A DNA stretch of 64,000 nucleotides from Mucidula mucida (GCA_015501055.1 JADNYV010000177.1:1-64000), one strand, 5' to 3'. Counted from the first letter of the stretch, positions 22,485 to 34,472 are shown. Numbers and translations are program-made. Notes: generated by a model from the sequence alone, not told the origin.

Positions 22485-23168
22485 CTAGTATAGAGCGCGG
22501 TGTGGGTACCTCTCCATGAGAGACGTTGTGTAACCTCCCGCGAGCATCACCTCGGCCGCTGACGGTCCGGAAGGATGTCTTCCATAGCCAGCCTTCGGGT
22601 CGGGTTCTTTTCGTTCTTTTCGTTTCTTGTTCTCTCGTGGTCGCTTCTTCCCATGCTGTGGAGCCCTATGAGTTGTGTGCTGGGTTGCGTATGGCTGGGG
22701 TGGTGACCTATGGCTGGCGTGCTGGGTCGCATTTGGCTGCTGAGGCAGCCCATAATATGGCTGTTGTACATGGACATGCTGAGGCTGATGATGGTAGGCC
22801 TGAGCGTAATGTAAGTTTTGTGGGGGTGGCGGCTGGGGCTGGTAAGACGCGTATTGCGTGTTCTGCTGCTGATGAGAGGGAGGCGCATATACACGGGTCT
22901 GGCCTGAGTGGCCGCGAGCGGCACGCCGTGGCACTTGCTCGGTGCCCCATGTGGCATCGATGTAGACGAAAGTTTCGGGATCCGATGACGAATGGATGGG
23001 AGTAGAGTACTCGGGCTGCTGCGCCGAATGAATGTGGTTGAGACGATCCCAAGTCTCGCGCGCCTTCTTCTCCCGCCGGGGGTGGAAGATGGCTCCGAGT
23101 CGGGCACGGGATGGTAGCGACAGATGGTCTGCGAATGTGCCGCGGGTGTGGCTTTTCCAAGAAACCAT
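22485..23168 (-). CDS. Q/H/P/Y-rich protein of unknown function
   Basis: Single open frame of 227 aa from ATG at 23168. The first 60 residues look structured (WKSHTRGTFADHLSLPSRAR, REKKARETWDRLNHI). A long low-complexity part rich in Gln, His, Pro and Tyr follows (HQQQNTQYASYQPQPPPP), then a lysine/arginine block (GKKRPRENKKRKERKEPDP) and SAAEVMLAGGY. The basic block suggests nuclear or RNA association, but that is inference. A further upstream exon (MAPARIKLRSERRGWHKLP in another frame, up to 23265) is possible. Absent from the second duplication copy. Confidence 0.5.
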   Translation of the reverse strand: MVSWKSHTRGTFADHLSLPSRARLGAIFHPRREKKARETWDRLNHIHSAQQPEYSTPIHSSSDPETFVYIDATWGTEQVPRRAARGHSGQTRVYAPPSHQQQNTQYASYQPQPPPPQNLHYAQAYHHQPQHVHVQQPYYGLPQQPNATQHASHRSPPQPYATQHTTHRAPQHGKKRPRENKKRKERKEPDPKAGYGRHPSGPSAAEVMLAGGYTTSLMERYPHRALY

Positions 23169-24045
23169 AGGGATTGTTAGTGAGATGAGGGTTGTAAAGA
23201 ACGTGTGGGGGGAGTTTGTGCCATCCTCGTCTCTCTGAGCGCAGCTTTATACGCGCAGGGGCCACATCAGGGCCTTAAAGCCACCGAAGATGATGATAAA
23301 TTCAACAATGGTCCAAGTTGGTGGACAAAGGGTCCAATAATAGTATAGAGCCACAGTCCACAAACTCGTTCTATATCGATGAATATACCTTCTAGAGAGT
23401 TGAAATCCGATAAGCAATTTCACTGGAGTTATTTGGGATCGTCATGGATCTGCGCCACCCAAAGCATTGTCAATGTGGTCTGTGGACACCATTGGCAGGC
23501 CGAGATGCCGGATGTCGCTGAAGATAATTTGTAGACGTTGAGAGCAAAGATACGACCTAGAGTAGTTGAGAACCTGAGGCTAAGCTAGCAGCTTTAGTGT
23601 CGTGCGCGCCCCAAATTAGTGCCGACAACCTTCTTCACGGGCAGGGAGTGAGAAAAATGTTGAGTTGGTATCCTGAGTAGTCTGTCGGGCCACAGGTTCC
23701 TCGAACGCATCTGACGAGGGCCTAAGTCGTGTCACTTGATCATGTTAGACATAGATTTCCGCTGCCAGCGTTCACTGAGACTTGAAGCTCGAAGCTCGAA
23801 GTCCCATTTCGTCGACACGATTTTCTACCAAGTTGTCGAAAAGTTATTCACGACGGTGGTCTGCGGTCTGCATGTGTACGCTCAATGCAATTTAGTTTTC
23901 GGATCAACCGGTTATAAGCTAGACCGGATTATCTTTCCCCACAGTGCACACCGTCATCACATCATATCCTTTGTTGTCTTTCGACGCTCACGCTCTAGTC
24001 GCGCTCATACATCTGCTAACCTCACTATCTAAACGCGTCTCAACT
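23169..24045. other. Intergenic, divergent promoter area
   Basis: Between the Q/H-rich gene (minus) and the crotonase (plus). No gene seen. Confidence 0.4.
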
Positions 24046-25041
24046 ATGTCTCCCACACCGCCTGCACACGCGTCTACCATCATCCTCTCGTTTCCTTCCC
24101 CGCATGTTCTCCTGCTCACATTCAACCGCCCCGATGCACTCAACTCCGTCACCCCCGACATGCGAAAAGACCTCGAGCGCGTCCTGGACTGGTTCGAAGC
24201 CGAAGACGAACTGTGGGTCCTAGTCCTCACTGGGAACGGGCGAATCTTTTGTTCTGGAGTAGATTTGAAAGACTGGACTGCTTCCCTCTCTCCTACAGCA
24301 GGCACAGAGAAGCATGACCAGCAAAGTATTGTTGACAACCCCCATGGGTTCGCTTCCCTCTCTCGGCGGATGACGGCTAAGCCTATCGTTGCTGCTGTGA
24401 ATGGTGGCGCCTACGGTGGAGGGATGGAGGTCGTTTTGAACTGTGATCTGGTGGTCGCTGACGAGAAGGCTAAGGTTTGTCCTTCCCATGACACCCGTTT
24501 CAAACTCGATTAATCGCTCATTCAAAAGTTCGCCTTACCAGAAGTGCGAAGGGGCGTTAGCGCCTTGCAGGGCGGTATCCCCAGATTAGTGGACGCAGCG
24601 GGCCGACAACGGGCTGCAGAAATGCTTCTCCTCGGGCGCACTGTCTCTGCCCAAGAGGCATATGACAAGTTTCATTTGTACGTCCCTTTACGACTACAAT
24701 GTCGCCTTTGCTTATAACCTCTGACATAGCGTAACGCACCTCATCCCGGCCGCCAAACCCTCCAAGGTTCTTTTTACGGCGCTCTCACTCGCTCAACAGA
24801 TCGTAGAACAGTGTTCACCGGATGCAGTACAAGCTACGAAGCGTGCTATGCTTATCGGGTATGACATTGAGAAGGCTGTAATGTCGAAGGAGGCCGATGT
24901 GCTGTTTGGAAAGGCAAGTAATATGGGGGAGGGCCTGAGAGCGTTTGTTGAGGTAAATTCCCCGTATGATTATTCATTTGGTATTAACACAACATTCAGA
25001 AACGGGCCCCAGTATGGCGCAGTGCGAAGTCGAAGCTGTAA
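24046..25041 (+). CDS. Enoyl-CoA hydratase/isomerase (crotonase), predicted peroxisomal
   Basis: Exons 24046-24474, 24529-24677, 24730-24952 and 25000-25041; all phases fit, 280 aa. Crotonase features in order are LLTFNRPDALNSV, GRIFCSGVDLKDW (CoA-binding and oxyanion turn), AAVNGGAYGGGMEVVLNCDL, FALPEVRRGVSALQGGIPRL and LLLGRTVSAQEAYD. The last exon ends WRSAKSKL-stop, a type 1 peroxisomal targeting signal, so a role in peroxisomal fatty-acid or related CoA-ester metabolism is likely. The exact reaction cannot be set from sequence alone. The gene is followed 90 bp later by a tRNA-Tyr and was lost from the second duplication copy. Confidence 0.88.
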
Positions 25042-25131
25042 ATTGCAGGTCATGCAGAAATGTTATCGGGTGCTTTCTGCAAACCGTGTCTGAGTACTAT
25101 GTGACAAGATCATGAAGGCAAGGCCCGTATC

Positions 25132-25217
25132 CCGACCTTAGCTCAGTTGGAAGAGCGCAAGACCGTAAAGGTTACCCCGTCATCTTGATGTCGCCTGCTC
25201 GAACCAGGCAGGTCGGA
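25132..25217 (+). tRNA. tRNA-Tyr (GTA), intron-containing, possibly degenerate
   Basis: Acceptor stem CCGACCT pairs with AGGTCGG, discriminator A. D-arm GCTC/GAGC. Anticodon stem CAAGA/TCTTG encloses CCGTAAA plus a ~13-nt intron just after the anticodon. T-stem GCCTG/CAGGC. Oddities: position 33 is C instead of the near-invariant T, and the T-loop begins CTCGAAC rather than TTCGA, so it may be a decaying copy. Confidence 0.7.
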
Positions 25218-26440
25218 TTACAACCATATTTTCGCCCTTTTTGCTACGTACTCGCGGCCCGCTATAGGGTGGCACTGATGCGGGAGGCCCCCAGTTTCGA
25301 ACTGGTAGTCAGAGGGCCACAATGCAACTACATTACTCAATCTCACTCATCCCACATGCACCTTATCATCGACGGTTGTTGTCGAAGATTTTTCTGCCCC
25401 ATTCCGGAACACTAGTACATTGTAAATTTCGCAACATGTAACCGCCCCTAACTCACTCCCTCACTTGCATTCAGCGTTCCATCTTCGGGGTTGGACCCTT
25501 CGAGCAGGTCTATCGATCCGTCTGCCATTGATCAACTACTTGGGCCGCGCCAGCCAAACTGTTGAGCTTCCAGGCGTTGACGATACTTCCAGGAGAACCT
25601 TGCCACCATTTCCTTTAGCACTTTGTGATGTACAAGTATTCGATGGGCTCGTACCGTACAATATCTGCGGATTACCCACCGCGGGCTACTAGTACGAGTG
25701 TGTCACCGCACCTAAGGACTGTGCTGTTAGAAAGTTCAGTGGCGACTGCATGTCAAATCTCGGGTGTCCAGTACCCGCTGCAGAGCCTTTTCGTTGATTC
25801 TCCTCCATCTCGTGCGTTCCATGGCAGAGAAGGTGTACAACCACTGTTGAAGGGCGCTGCACATGAATGCCGCTCATTCTTCAGCGAATCAGACGAATCC
25901 TCTGTATCCAGCAAGTTATCCACTTTCCCTGCGTATATCAGCTTCAAGTCTGCAGGAACTGGTGAACTCAGGGGTTCGCCAATGGGAAAAAACACCTCGG
26001 AGCATCTTTCTATTTCTCACCTCCGGATGTTCTCCATGCCGAATCAATGCTTATACCTTAGTACTTACTTAGACTGGTCTGCCGCGGTACAGAGGATCTT
26101 TGAATTGTAAGTGTAGTGTGATCACTGCCGATGTGGTGTGCACAATTCTGTGTGTGTACCTATCGTTGTGTAAATGTGCAGCAAACTGAGAGACTCCCGA
26201 AAGGTGGCGTCATTCCAGTACCGCAAATCGTTCCCTGGCCGACGATATAGAATTGATAGGGCGGATAAAAATCAGTCTGTATTCATTGATGCTTTTGATT
26301 TCAATCGCCGCTTGTAAACCCGTGGTATAATTAAACCCTGCAGGGCGGCAAACGCGTTGTCAATCGGTCCCGGACCGCCCATCCGGAACTCACTCACTCA
26401 CAGCCATCTCAACACTACTAGGGCCGCGCTGGTCTTGTCT
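25218..26440. other. Intergenic; right part duplicated at 44.85-45.47 kb
   Basis: No supported gene. From 25852 onward the sequence recurs upstream of the second BEM46-like copy, diverged until about 26095 and identical afterwards. Confidence 0.45.
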
Positions 26441-27692
26441 ATGGACTATCTCAAGAAACGATTACACGAACTATACATGCTTTCCGGAGTATTCACCAAG
26501 GTAATCTCTTTGAACGGTTGTTTCAAGGGATTCACAGCCACTGCTGTAGATCTTATGCCACGGACAATACTTCTGCATATACCCCGCCGCTTATGATTCT
26601 GAGGAGGAAAGGCGTGCAGGTACGCGTTCTCGAGTCTACCAATGCTGATACGGTCTCATGTCGTGCACCTAGATATTGATCCTGTACTAACACGGCTGGG
26701 CAGCGACATTGAGGTGGACGTACGGACGTCGGACGGAGTCGTTCTCAAGTGCTACCTTCTACGACAGGTACGTCTCATTCAAATCGACATTGGATTCTGA
26801 CCTTATGCGAATACCAGACCAAACTACACACCGCGCGCGCAACAATCATTCTATTTCATGGAAACGGCTACCACAGTTGGTGCTATACAACCTGTGGATA
26901 TACCCTTCGCGAACTTGGTTTCAACGCTTTGATGGTCTCGTATCGCGGGTGAGTGCCGTTACGTCTTGTTGCGCGCACGCTTACATCTTATTAGGTATGG
27001 GGCATCAGAAGGCAAACCCTCTGAACGAGGTCTACGACGCGACGCGCAAGCAGCGTTGGACTACGTTCTCGCGGACCCCCAACTGAGCAGTGTTCCTGTG
27101 GTACGTCTGCACTCTTCCTCCACGTACCACCTTGACATAGCTTTGTTAGGTCCTCCATGGACATTCATTAGGCGGAGCAGTAGCAATAGACCTTGCGAGT
27201 CGTAATCCCAACAAGGTACGATTCTCTTCCATCATCATTTCCATGAGCGTAATGCGCTTCTAGATACACGCCATAATGGTCGAGAACACCTTCCTCTCCA
27301 TTCCCCAAGTCGCGAAGACCATACCCATCGTGCGACATTTCACCTTCCTCATACATCAACGATGGAACTCTGCAGCAAAGCTTCCGCTTATTCCACGCTC
27401 AACGCCGATATTGTTCTTAAGCGGACGTCTAGACCAGGTAGCACCGGAAGCCCATATGCTGGGCTTGCGGGATATCGCCGCAGGGCGGGATCCCGAATCA
27501 AAGGCGGAGCTGCAGGATGTGTTTCATTCGTTCCCATATGGTGGTCATGGTTAGTCTCTTAATGTCAGAGGTTCATTGTGCTGATGGTATTTGTGCAGCT
27601 GATACTGGGATACAGCCCGGATATTTCAAGACGATTGACAGGTTCTTGCAAGGTATAACAGTCCGCGAGGTGTAGAGTATTAATGAGCGGAG
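25852..27692 (+). repeat. Segmental duplication, copy 1, right block
   Basis: Matches 44853-46722. From about 26100 to 27675 I saw one substitution by eye (27654-27656 region, GGT versus GGG, silent). The first ~250 bp are clearly more diverged. Confidence 0.9.
26441..27675 (+). CDS. BEM46-like alpha/beta hydrolase, copy 1
   Basis: Multi-exon, ATG at 26441 (MDYLKKRLHELYML), stop at 27673-27675. An N-terminal membrane-proximal part (CIYPAAYDSEEE) leads to DVRTSDGVVLKCYLLRQ. ATIILFHGNGYHSWCY carries the oxyanion HGN. LNALMVSYRG-type strand and YGASEGKPSERGL follow, then VLHGHSLGGAVAIDLASRN (nucleophile Ser). ILFLSGRLDQVAP supplies the acid, and GGHGDT the catalytic His. This is the order of Bem46/ABHD13-type membrane-anchored hydrolases, linked in fungi to polarity and membrane roles; substrate unknown. 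The copy at 45471 is almost identical. Confidence 0.8.
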
Positions 27693-27699
27693 AAATCAC

Positions 27700-27961
27700 T
27701 GTTGGAGTCCAAGCCGGACTCCTCGTACCTATTGTAATCCCTTATTCCACGGACCTGCACTCACATTTTCCGAACCCGCTCTCGTTACCACCGACCCGCT
27801 ACCGTTACCACCGACCATCTTGTACTGACTCCTTTACTTACTTAGATCCCCATGTTCCCCTTTTGATACACCTCATATTTACAGTATAAAAACTACATAC
27901 ATTTAGACTATATACTGCGTGCTTTCATCCTCCTCCTTGTCCGAGCCATTGAGATCCAACA
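27700..27961 (+). repeat. Copia-2 5' LTR
   Basis: 262 bp, TG...CA ends, followed by the primer binding site. Inserted 24 bp after the stop of the BEM46-like gene. Confidence 0.85.
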
Positions 27962-28042
27962 GGTTATGGGCCCCGCATCTATCCAGCAGAAAACTACTTG
28001 CTCGCATATTGATCCATGTACCTCTTCGCGTCGCATCCCGCC

Positions 28043-28345
28043 ATGTCCACCAGCACTAAACTCATCGAGTTCTTTGCCCGCGTCCCGCAGTGCAAAGCAG
28101 ACAGGACAAATTGGACATTCTACCGTGACCGCTTCATGTTCGCCGCCGAAGCAGCACAACTCGATGACTACCTCTTAGAGACGGCCGCACCACCGTCTGT
28201 CCCAGTTCCCGCCAATCCCGCCAATCCCACCAAGGAGGAGACCAACTCCATCAATCGCCACCCAGGTGTTGTCCGGCTGTGGAAAGCGAACAAGGCCATT
28301 GTGAAGCAAGCTCTGGCTTCAACAATCCCCAAGTTATTGTTCTAA
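28043..28345 (+). pseudogene. Copia-2 gag, truncated
   Basis: ATG at 28043 reads MSTSTKLIEFFARVPQCKAD and WTFYRDRFMFAAEAAQLDDY, clearly related to the Copia-1 gag start (QLNDLFACIPHCKAD). The frame stops after about 100 residues where the Gypsy LTR begins (28351); the rest of gag is missing. Confidence 0.75.
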
Positions 28346-28350
28346 AGGGG

Positions 28351-28881
28351 TGTTAGCAACTGACTATAGCCACATGACTAAACCAGGTCTCACAGAGAGA
28401 CTTAGGGAAAGAAAGTGTTCGCGTTCGTAGAACTAGGCTAGGCCAGGTGTATAAACGAGATCGGAACTAAAGTACAATGATGCTACGCTACTGCTTATAT
28501 ACTAGTAAGTCTGTGTCTGGAACTCCTTGTTCATACATGTTTCCGCTAGGGTTAACTCCATGCCCTTGACCCAGTGTTGTATGCTACTAGTCCGTGAAAC
28601 CATTAAATACGAGTGGTAACTGCATGTAAGTAATAATACTGAAACAACCATGTGTGTTACGAGTGTCGGTGGTGTGTATACAATAGGAAGTCCATAAGGT
28701 ATCAGCATGTATGATGTCATCCATGTGTTTGGCATGTGTCCGACATGAGTACAGCTTCGGTAATGAAAAGGAATATGATTGGTGACAAAACAGATGATGA
28801 AACAGTCTGTTGGTTGATAAGACAAGCCCCCAATAAGATATGATGAGATTTGAAAATGTGAAAATATGGCAATTCATAACA
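28351..28881 (-). repeat. Gypsy 3' LTR
   Basis: 531 bp from TGTTAGCAAC to CATAACA on plus. On minus it is preceded by a purine-rich tract (GGAGGGGGTGA). Confidence 0.85.
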
Positions 28882-29254
28882 TCACCCCCTCCTTAAGGCA
28901 CAAGTTCCATTCTGCACCAGAGTCGCTCCATAAGGGCTGCGGAGGGCAGCCTAGGGGTTTGGTATCGGGTGGCGGCATAGGTCGGAATAAATGAGATGGG
29001 AATTGTGACATAGGAACTTCAATGCGAGCAAGCACGAGTGGCTTCAGCTTGTTTGGAAATTGTTGATAAAAATCACTGATGGCTTTGTCAGCATTTTTGA
29101 GATTGCATGCCGGTTCCCATGTCTATTTGTGTGTGCCATAACCCTTCCAATGGACCTTGTATTGGAAGCCTCCGCGGTACTTGCAGGAATTAACCACTTT
29201 TTACACCGGTGACAGACGCATGTCTCGGGTTGTGTTGGAAACTGGGGCTCATAA
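28882..29254 (-). pseudogene. Gypsy C-terminal chromodomain, split from its integrase
   Basis: On minus, just beyond Copia-1: CKYRGGFQYKVHWKGYGTHK, then a stop and TWEPACNLKNADKAISDFYQ. This is a chromodomain (aromatic residues Y, W, W kept), used by chromoviruses to target integration to marked chromatin. The TAG falls inside the domain. Confidence 0.75.
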
Positions 29255-29599
29255 TGTGAGAATCGGACGATAAAACGAGGGCGAATGCACTGATGAATTC
29301 ATCTCGAGTATATCCTCTTTATACAACTTGACGAGCACCGTACTACGAAACTGGCAGTAGACACAAAGACCTGTAAACTAAATGACTGAGAATGCTAAGT
29401 AAGACTGCTGGGAACCATTGGTAAGTAAATTGAACTACGGGATAAGAAACAAACAGAAAACATATGAAGTGGCGGATTCGCGAGTTGAGTCCAGATTTAG
29501 AATGTGGATCCCGGAATGAATTGGTGGATCCACAAGAGAAGACGCGTCACGTCGACGCGTTTGTGAGGACCGTCGGTCCGTCCGGCTTGAATGCCAACA
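29255..29599 (-). repeat. Copia-1 3' LTR
   Basis: 345 bp, TGTGAG...CCAACA on plus; pairs with 34473-34817. Confidence 0.95.
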
Positions 29600-29606
29600 C
29601 TCCCCC

Positions 29607-32600
29607 TCAAGCCGGGGAAAGTCCAAGAGCCGATGCGAAATGTTTCGCTTTTGTCGAGGGTAGCGCCTTCGTGAAAATATCGGCGACCATGTCGTCGGTC
29701 GGGCAGTAGGTGACATGAACGTCTTGGCGTTCAATGAGATACCGGATGAAATGGAACCGGATATCGATGTGTTTTGTGCGGGCGTGATGCTGGCCCGGCT
29801 CGGCGTGTGCGAGTGCGATGGCGGACTGGTTGTCGTCGTGGATAGTGATGGGATCCGTAAGCTGGACAAGGAAGAGCTCTGAGAGAAAATTCCGGATCCA
29901 GACAGCCTCTTTGCCCGCGTAAGTCAGCGCGACATATTTGGCTTCGGTTGTCGAAAGTGCGACAAGTTCCTGCTGCTTAGCAGACCAGGAAACGGCTCCA
30001 CCATCAAGAAGAAAGGCGTACCCAGAAACTGCTTTCCTATTGTCGAGGGACATCCCGTCCGCGTCAACATATCCTTCCAACCCTTCATTCCTTCCTTCTC
30101 CTCCAAATGTCAGCTTCCAGCTTCGCGTTCCCTTGAGATAGCGCAAGATGCGCTTCGCGGCTTCCCAGTGCGGGCGTCCAGGATTTGTGGTGAAACGAAA
30201 GAGGATGGCGGCAGAAAAAGAGATGTCCGGACGCGTCCCTGTGGTGAGCCAAATCAAGGCTCCCACAACCGCGTGGTAAGGAACAGTGGAAAGTTCTGCA
30301 ATCTCCTGCGGGTCCGTCGGGCACTGGTTGCGTAAGAGCAACGCGTTTGGGTTGAGGGGTACAGCAGACGGCTTGGCGTTCTCCATGCCAAAGCGCTGAA
30401 GGATTGAATTGATGTATGAAGACTGATTGATGGAGAGCGTGCGCTGCGCTCTGTCACGTATAATCTCCATTCCAAGAAGCCACGAAATATCTCCAAGACG
30501 CGTAATCTTGAAGAGTCGTCCAATCCGAGTTTGAACATCGTCGATCAAGAAAGCTGAACTGCCCGTGATGGTGCAGTCATTGACGTGGATGGCAAGAATG
30601 ATGATGTCGGCTCCGGAGATGAGCCGAAATACCGCGTAGTCAGTCGCAAGAGGAGCAAAGCCAAGTGTGGCAAGAGATTTAGTGAGTTTCTCGTACCATT
30701 TTCGGCTGCTTTGCTTCAACCCGTAAATAGTTTTGCGTAAGCGGAGGACGTAGTCGCAACAATTCGCAAACTCATAGTCAGGCGGCTGCTCCATATAGAT
30801 CTCCTCGTTGTCCTCGAATTCTCCGTTGAGAAATGCCGCGTGAAAGTTGAAGACCTGAATGTCCCAATCATGCCGGGCTGCGATTGCGAGGATGAGACGA
30901 AGGGATGGGAGTTTGGCGACGGGTGCAAAGGTGAGAAAATAGTCAACACCTTCGACTTGGGTGAATCCTTGTGCAACAAGGCGGGCCTTGTACTTGTCGA
31001 CGACCCCGCCAGCCTTCAACTTGATGCGAAGGACAAACTTGGAGCCAATAACGTTGTGATCCGCGGGACGCGGGACCAGTTCCCATGTGCCAGCCTCGAT
31101 CAGTGTTCTGATCTCGGCGTCAATTGCTGCCATCCACCTTGGCCAGTCACCACGTCGCTTGGCTTCTGCTAGCTTCGGCTCTATGCCCAACGACTCAGCG
31201 ACGGCTGCTTGCATAGCAAACTCGTGATAGCTCTGAGCTGTCTCCACCTCAACATAGCCTGCCTGCTCATTGCTCTGTGCAGTGGATGCGTCGTCACCAC
31301 TCTGTGTGGGCAACTCTCGGGATGGTCCGGACGACTTCGACCTAGACGCCATGTTGGCTGCCTTGGAAGTCGCTTTTCGTGCGCGCTTGCCCTCCTGGAT
31401 GTTCGACTGGTCGATTCCTTGCCGCTTCAAGAGCGACTCAACGAATTGTGGGATTTCAGGCGGCGGTGAAGAAAATGGATTTGGCGCGCTGGTGGATGGT
31501 ACGGCCGCTGGAGGAGGCATTGAGGGCAGAGCTGAAGTAGGGGTAGGTGTGTTTTTCGAATTTTGAGCACCTGCCTTTTGCTGAATGTCTCCCTGCTTCT
31601 CCCCCTCATTCAGCACACCTTCCAAATGTAATTCTGCTGCGTCGTCAAATTTGACGCTTCGTTCCACTAAAATTGTGCGTGTTTCCGGCCAGTAAATACA
31701 ATGGCCACTGCTCTCATTGTCGAATCCAAGCCTGTGCGCGACGCGACCGCGTCCATCAAGTTTTGAGCCGTCCTCATTATGCACCCAAACCTTGCAGCCA
31801 AACTGGTGCAGGTCTCGCAAGTTGGGTTTGGTGCCATGGAGGATTTCGTACGGCGTCTTGCCATCGAGTACACGAGTCGAGGTACGATTCTTAAGGTAGA
31901 CAACATGTTTGAGTGCCTCACCCCAAAGATTTTTAGGAAGACCAGATGCATGGAGAAGTGCGCGAACACGCTCGAGAGCAGTGCGGTTGAACCGCTCCGC
32001 AATGCCGTTGTGCTCCGGAGTATCGTGAACCGTCAGATTCCTCTTCGTCCCTTGTGCCGCCAAATGCGCGTTGAACTCGCCACTGCGGTACTCGCCACCA
32101 CGATCACTGTGGAGCTTGCGGACCTTCTTCCCAAATTGCGTGTCCAGCCAAGCCTCAAACTCTTTTTAGCTGTCGAAGGTCTCGTCCTTCGTACGCTGGA
32201 GATATACTGCAGAGTATCGCGAGCAGTTGTCGGTGAAGGAGACATAGTACTCCTTGTGCTGTGGCGTTTGGACGGGAGATGGACCCCAAAGGTCCAAATG
32301 AATGGTATCGCCAACATTTTTCGCTCGCGCGCGCTCGCTGACCTTCTTGATAGGTTTCCGCGTCTGTTTCCCGTACTCGCATGAGTCGCAGGATTTCCGG
32401 AATGGCTTGGTTTCGTCAAGGATGATGCCTTCAACGTGGCCATCCTTCACCAATTGTTTGGCGGCATCGGGGGAAATGTGTCCGAGCATTTTGTGGAGCT
32501 CGTCGAGTGTAACAGTGATGGGAGACTCGGTGACTGCATGAGCGCGAGGTACGTCTGTTTCCATCTTGTAGAGTCCCGCCCTAACCGGGACAACACCCAA

Positions 32601-34400
32601 TAGCTTGTCCTTCTTGTTGAAGATGCGCGCTTCGCTGCCCCGAAGCCACATGGAATATCCCGCCGCCGTGATTTTGCTTATCGAGAGCAGAGTGACTCCC
32701 AGCTTTGGCGCATAAAGTACGTCACGCGCTAGGATGCGCGTTGTTTTGCCCGATTTGCTGCCAGGAAGGTACACATGCATGTCTCCATTCCCAACAGCCT
32801 GGAACTTTCCTTGGTTGGCGGCGGCAATGGAGCGGGGTTCAATAGGAGTATAGTTGAACAACCTGTGGCGATAACAGGTCATATGGCGCGATGCGCCTGA
32901 GTCGAAGAGTTCGACATTAGGCTCGTGTGGAAGTGTGGAAGCGGCCGCAAGGTACATTGTTCTGAAGGTGCGTGTGAAGGGTTTGTCGCCTTCATCTCTA
33001 ACCACTTCTCCTTCCTTCAGCTCCTCCCAGTCCTCCAGATCGGGGATTTCTTCTTGCGCGTTGATATCACTGAAGACGTCGGACTCCACATCGGGGATGT
33101 TCTCTCTTTCGTCTCCAGAAAATTCCAGAGTGTCTGATACGTTTCTCAGCGATGGCAGACTCTCGCTGTCTGACTCGTCGTCATCGGAGTCGTACTCGGA
33201 GGTGTCGAGAAGTGCGGGAATAGATTCGTCGTCAGAGTCTTCATCGGTGGAGGGGATAGATGGGGATGTGAGGGCTTCATCAGAAGCCTCGGAAGGTACG
33301 TCGTCTTGAGCACCATCGAGTGTAATGTGCTCATCAAAGAAATAAAGGCCTGCAAGACCTTCAAGCTGTTCTGCGGAGTCCCGGACATACTCAGTCCCAG
33401 GCTCAACATACCCTCCTAGATTCTGCTCGACTTCCTCCGTCCAGTCGTCAAGCTCGGAGTCGTGATCGTCAGCATTGGCATACCAAACACCATCCTCGTG
33501 GTCCGTGACCTTGTTGGCTGAGTCGTCCGACTTCCCCTTCCCTTTTCCTTTCCCTCGGGGACCCTTCCCTTCCTTCCCACCTCCCTTCGCCCAGCACTCC
33601 GCCTTGATGTGACCCTTCTTGTGGCAGTTATAACACTCCACATTTTTACTCCTCCTCCGCTGACCACTCGTGTTACCGCCGTTCGCGTTGAACACGGCTT
33701 CTTTCGCCTCCTTCGGACGTGCCTTAATTGCACAACGGTCAGCCTCGTCGCTGATACCGCGGACGTAGGTGTCGACACTGAGAGGTGTCGCAAGGAGGGA
33801 TGATGCTGCCGTGAGCGCAGCGAGATACGGGTTGTAGGATGTGGGAAGTGAGCCGAGGAGTATAGCGACGAAGTTGTCGTCGCCCGGGTCTGCACCCATC
33901 GCAATAAGATCCTCGCGAATGGCCTGCAGCTTGGCGAGGTGAGTCTTCACATCACCATTTTCTGTGCATCGTTCGTCCTGAAGCTTGCAGCGCAGGTCAA
34001 CAACCATTATTTGTGAGCGCTTTTTGAACTCAGCTTTGACCTTTGCCCACATCAACGCCGCCGTCGCTTCACCCTTCACCTTCAAGAACAACGCATCCGA
34101 GATTGTCGATGCGATGCCTTGCTTGACGATGGCCTGCTCCAACCGCCATGCTCGGTTCTTGACATCCCACTTGTCGAGAGCCTCCTGCTCCGCCGTTGTG
34201 ACGGCCTTCGGATCTGCGGGGACCGGCTTCGTACCAGCTGGACTTGTCGTGGTGAGCTCCAGGTGGTGCCCGAGTGTTGCAGCATCGGCTGCAAATACGA
34301 AGCAGTCGCGGTAGAGGACGTAGTTCGTACCATCCGCCTTGCAGTGCGGGATACAAGCGAACAGATCGTTGAGCTGTTTCGTGTTGGTGGTGGTCGACAT
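29607..34400 (-). pseudogene. Copia-1 gag-pol polyprotein, one in-frame stop
   Basis: One frame of 1597 codons. Gag (from MSTTTNTKQLNDLFACIP) carries a zinc knuckle CYNCHKKGHIKAEC. An acidic linker leads to protease LFDSGASRHMTC. Integrase shows HKMLGHISPDAAKQL and CDSCEYGKQ, DLWGP, HSDRGGEY and EHNGIAERFNRT. RT shows DWDIQVFNFHAAFLNGEF and KTIYGLKQSSRKWY. RNase H ends SLNNRK-like to LGLSPA. A single TAA at 32166-32168 interrupts integrase between DETFDS and KEFEAW, and the reading frame is the same on both sides. The RT catalytic box is AIHVNDCT, lacking the first Asp. So it is young but probably inactive. Confidence 0.9.
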
Positions 34401-34472
34401 AGCGAGAGATTACGAGCGGGAGGGTAGCAAGTTATACGAGGATTGATTCAGGCAAGGGTGGGGCCCATAACC

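Noticed and set aside
25270..25330. Possible second tRNA on minus (CCAGTTCGAAACTGG T-arm-like hairpin)
   Set aside because: No acceptor stem, D-arm or anticodon arm could be placed around it.
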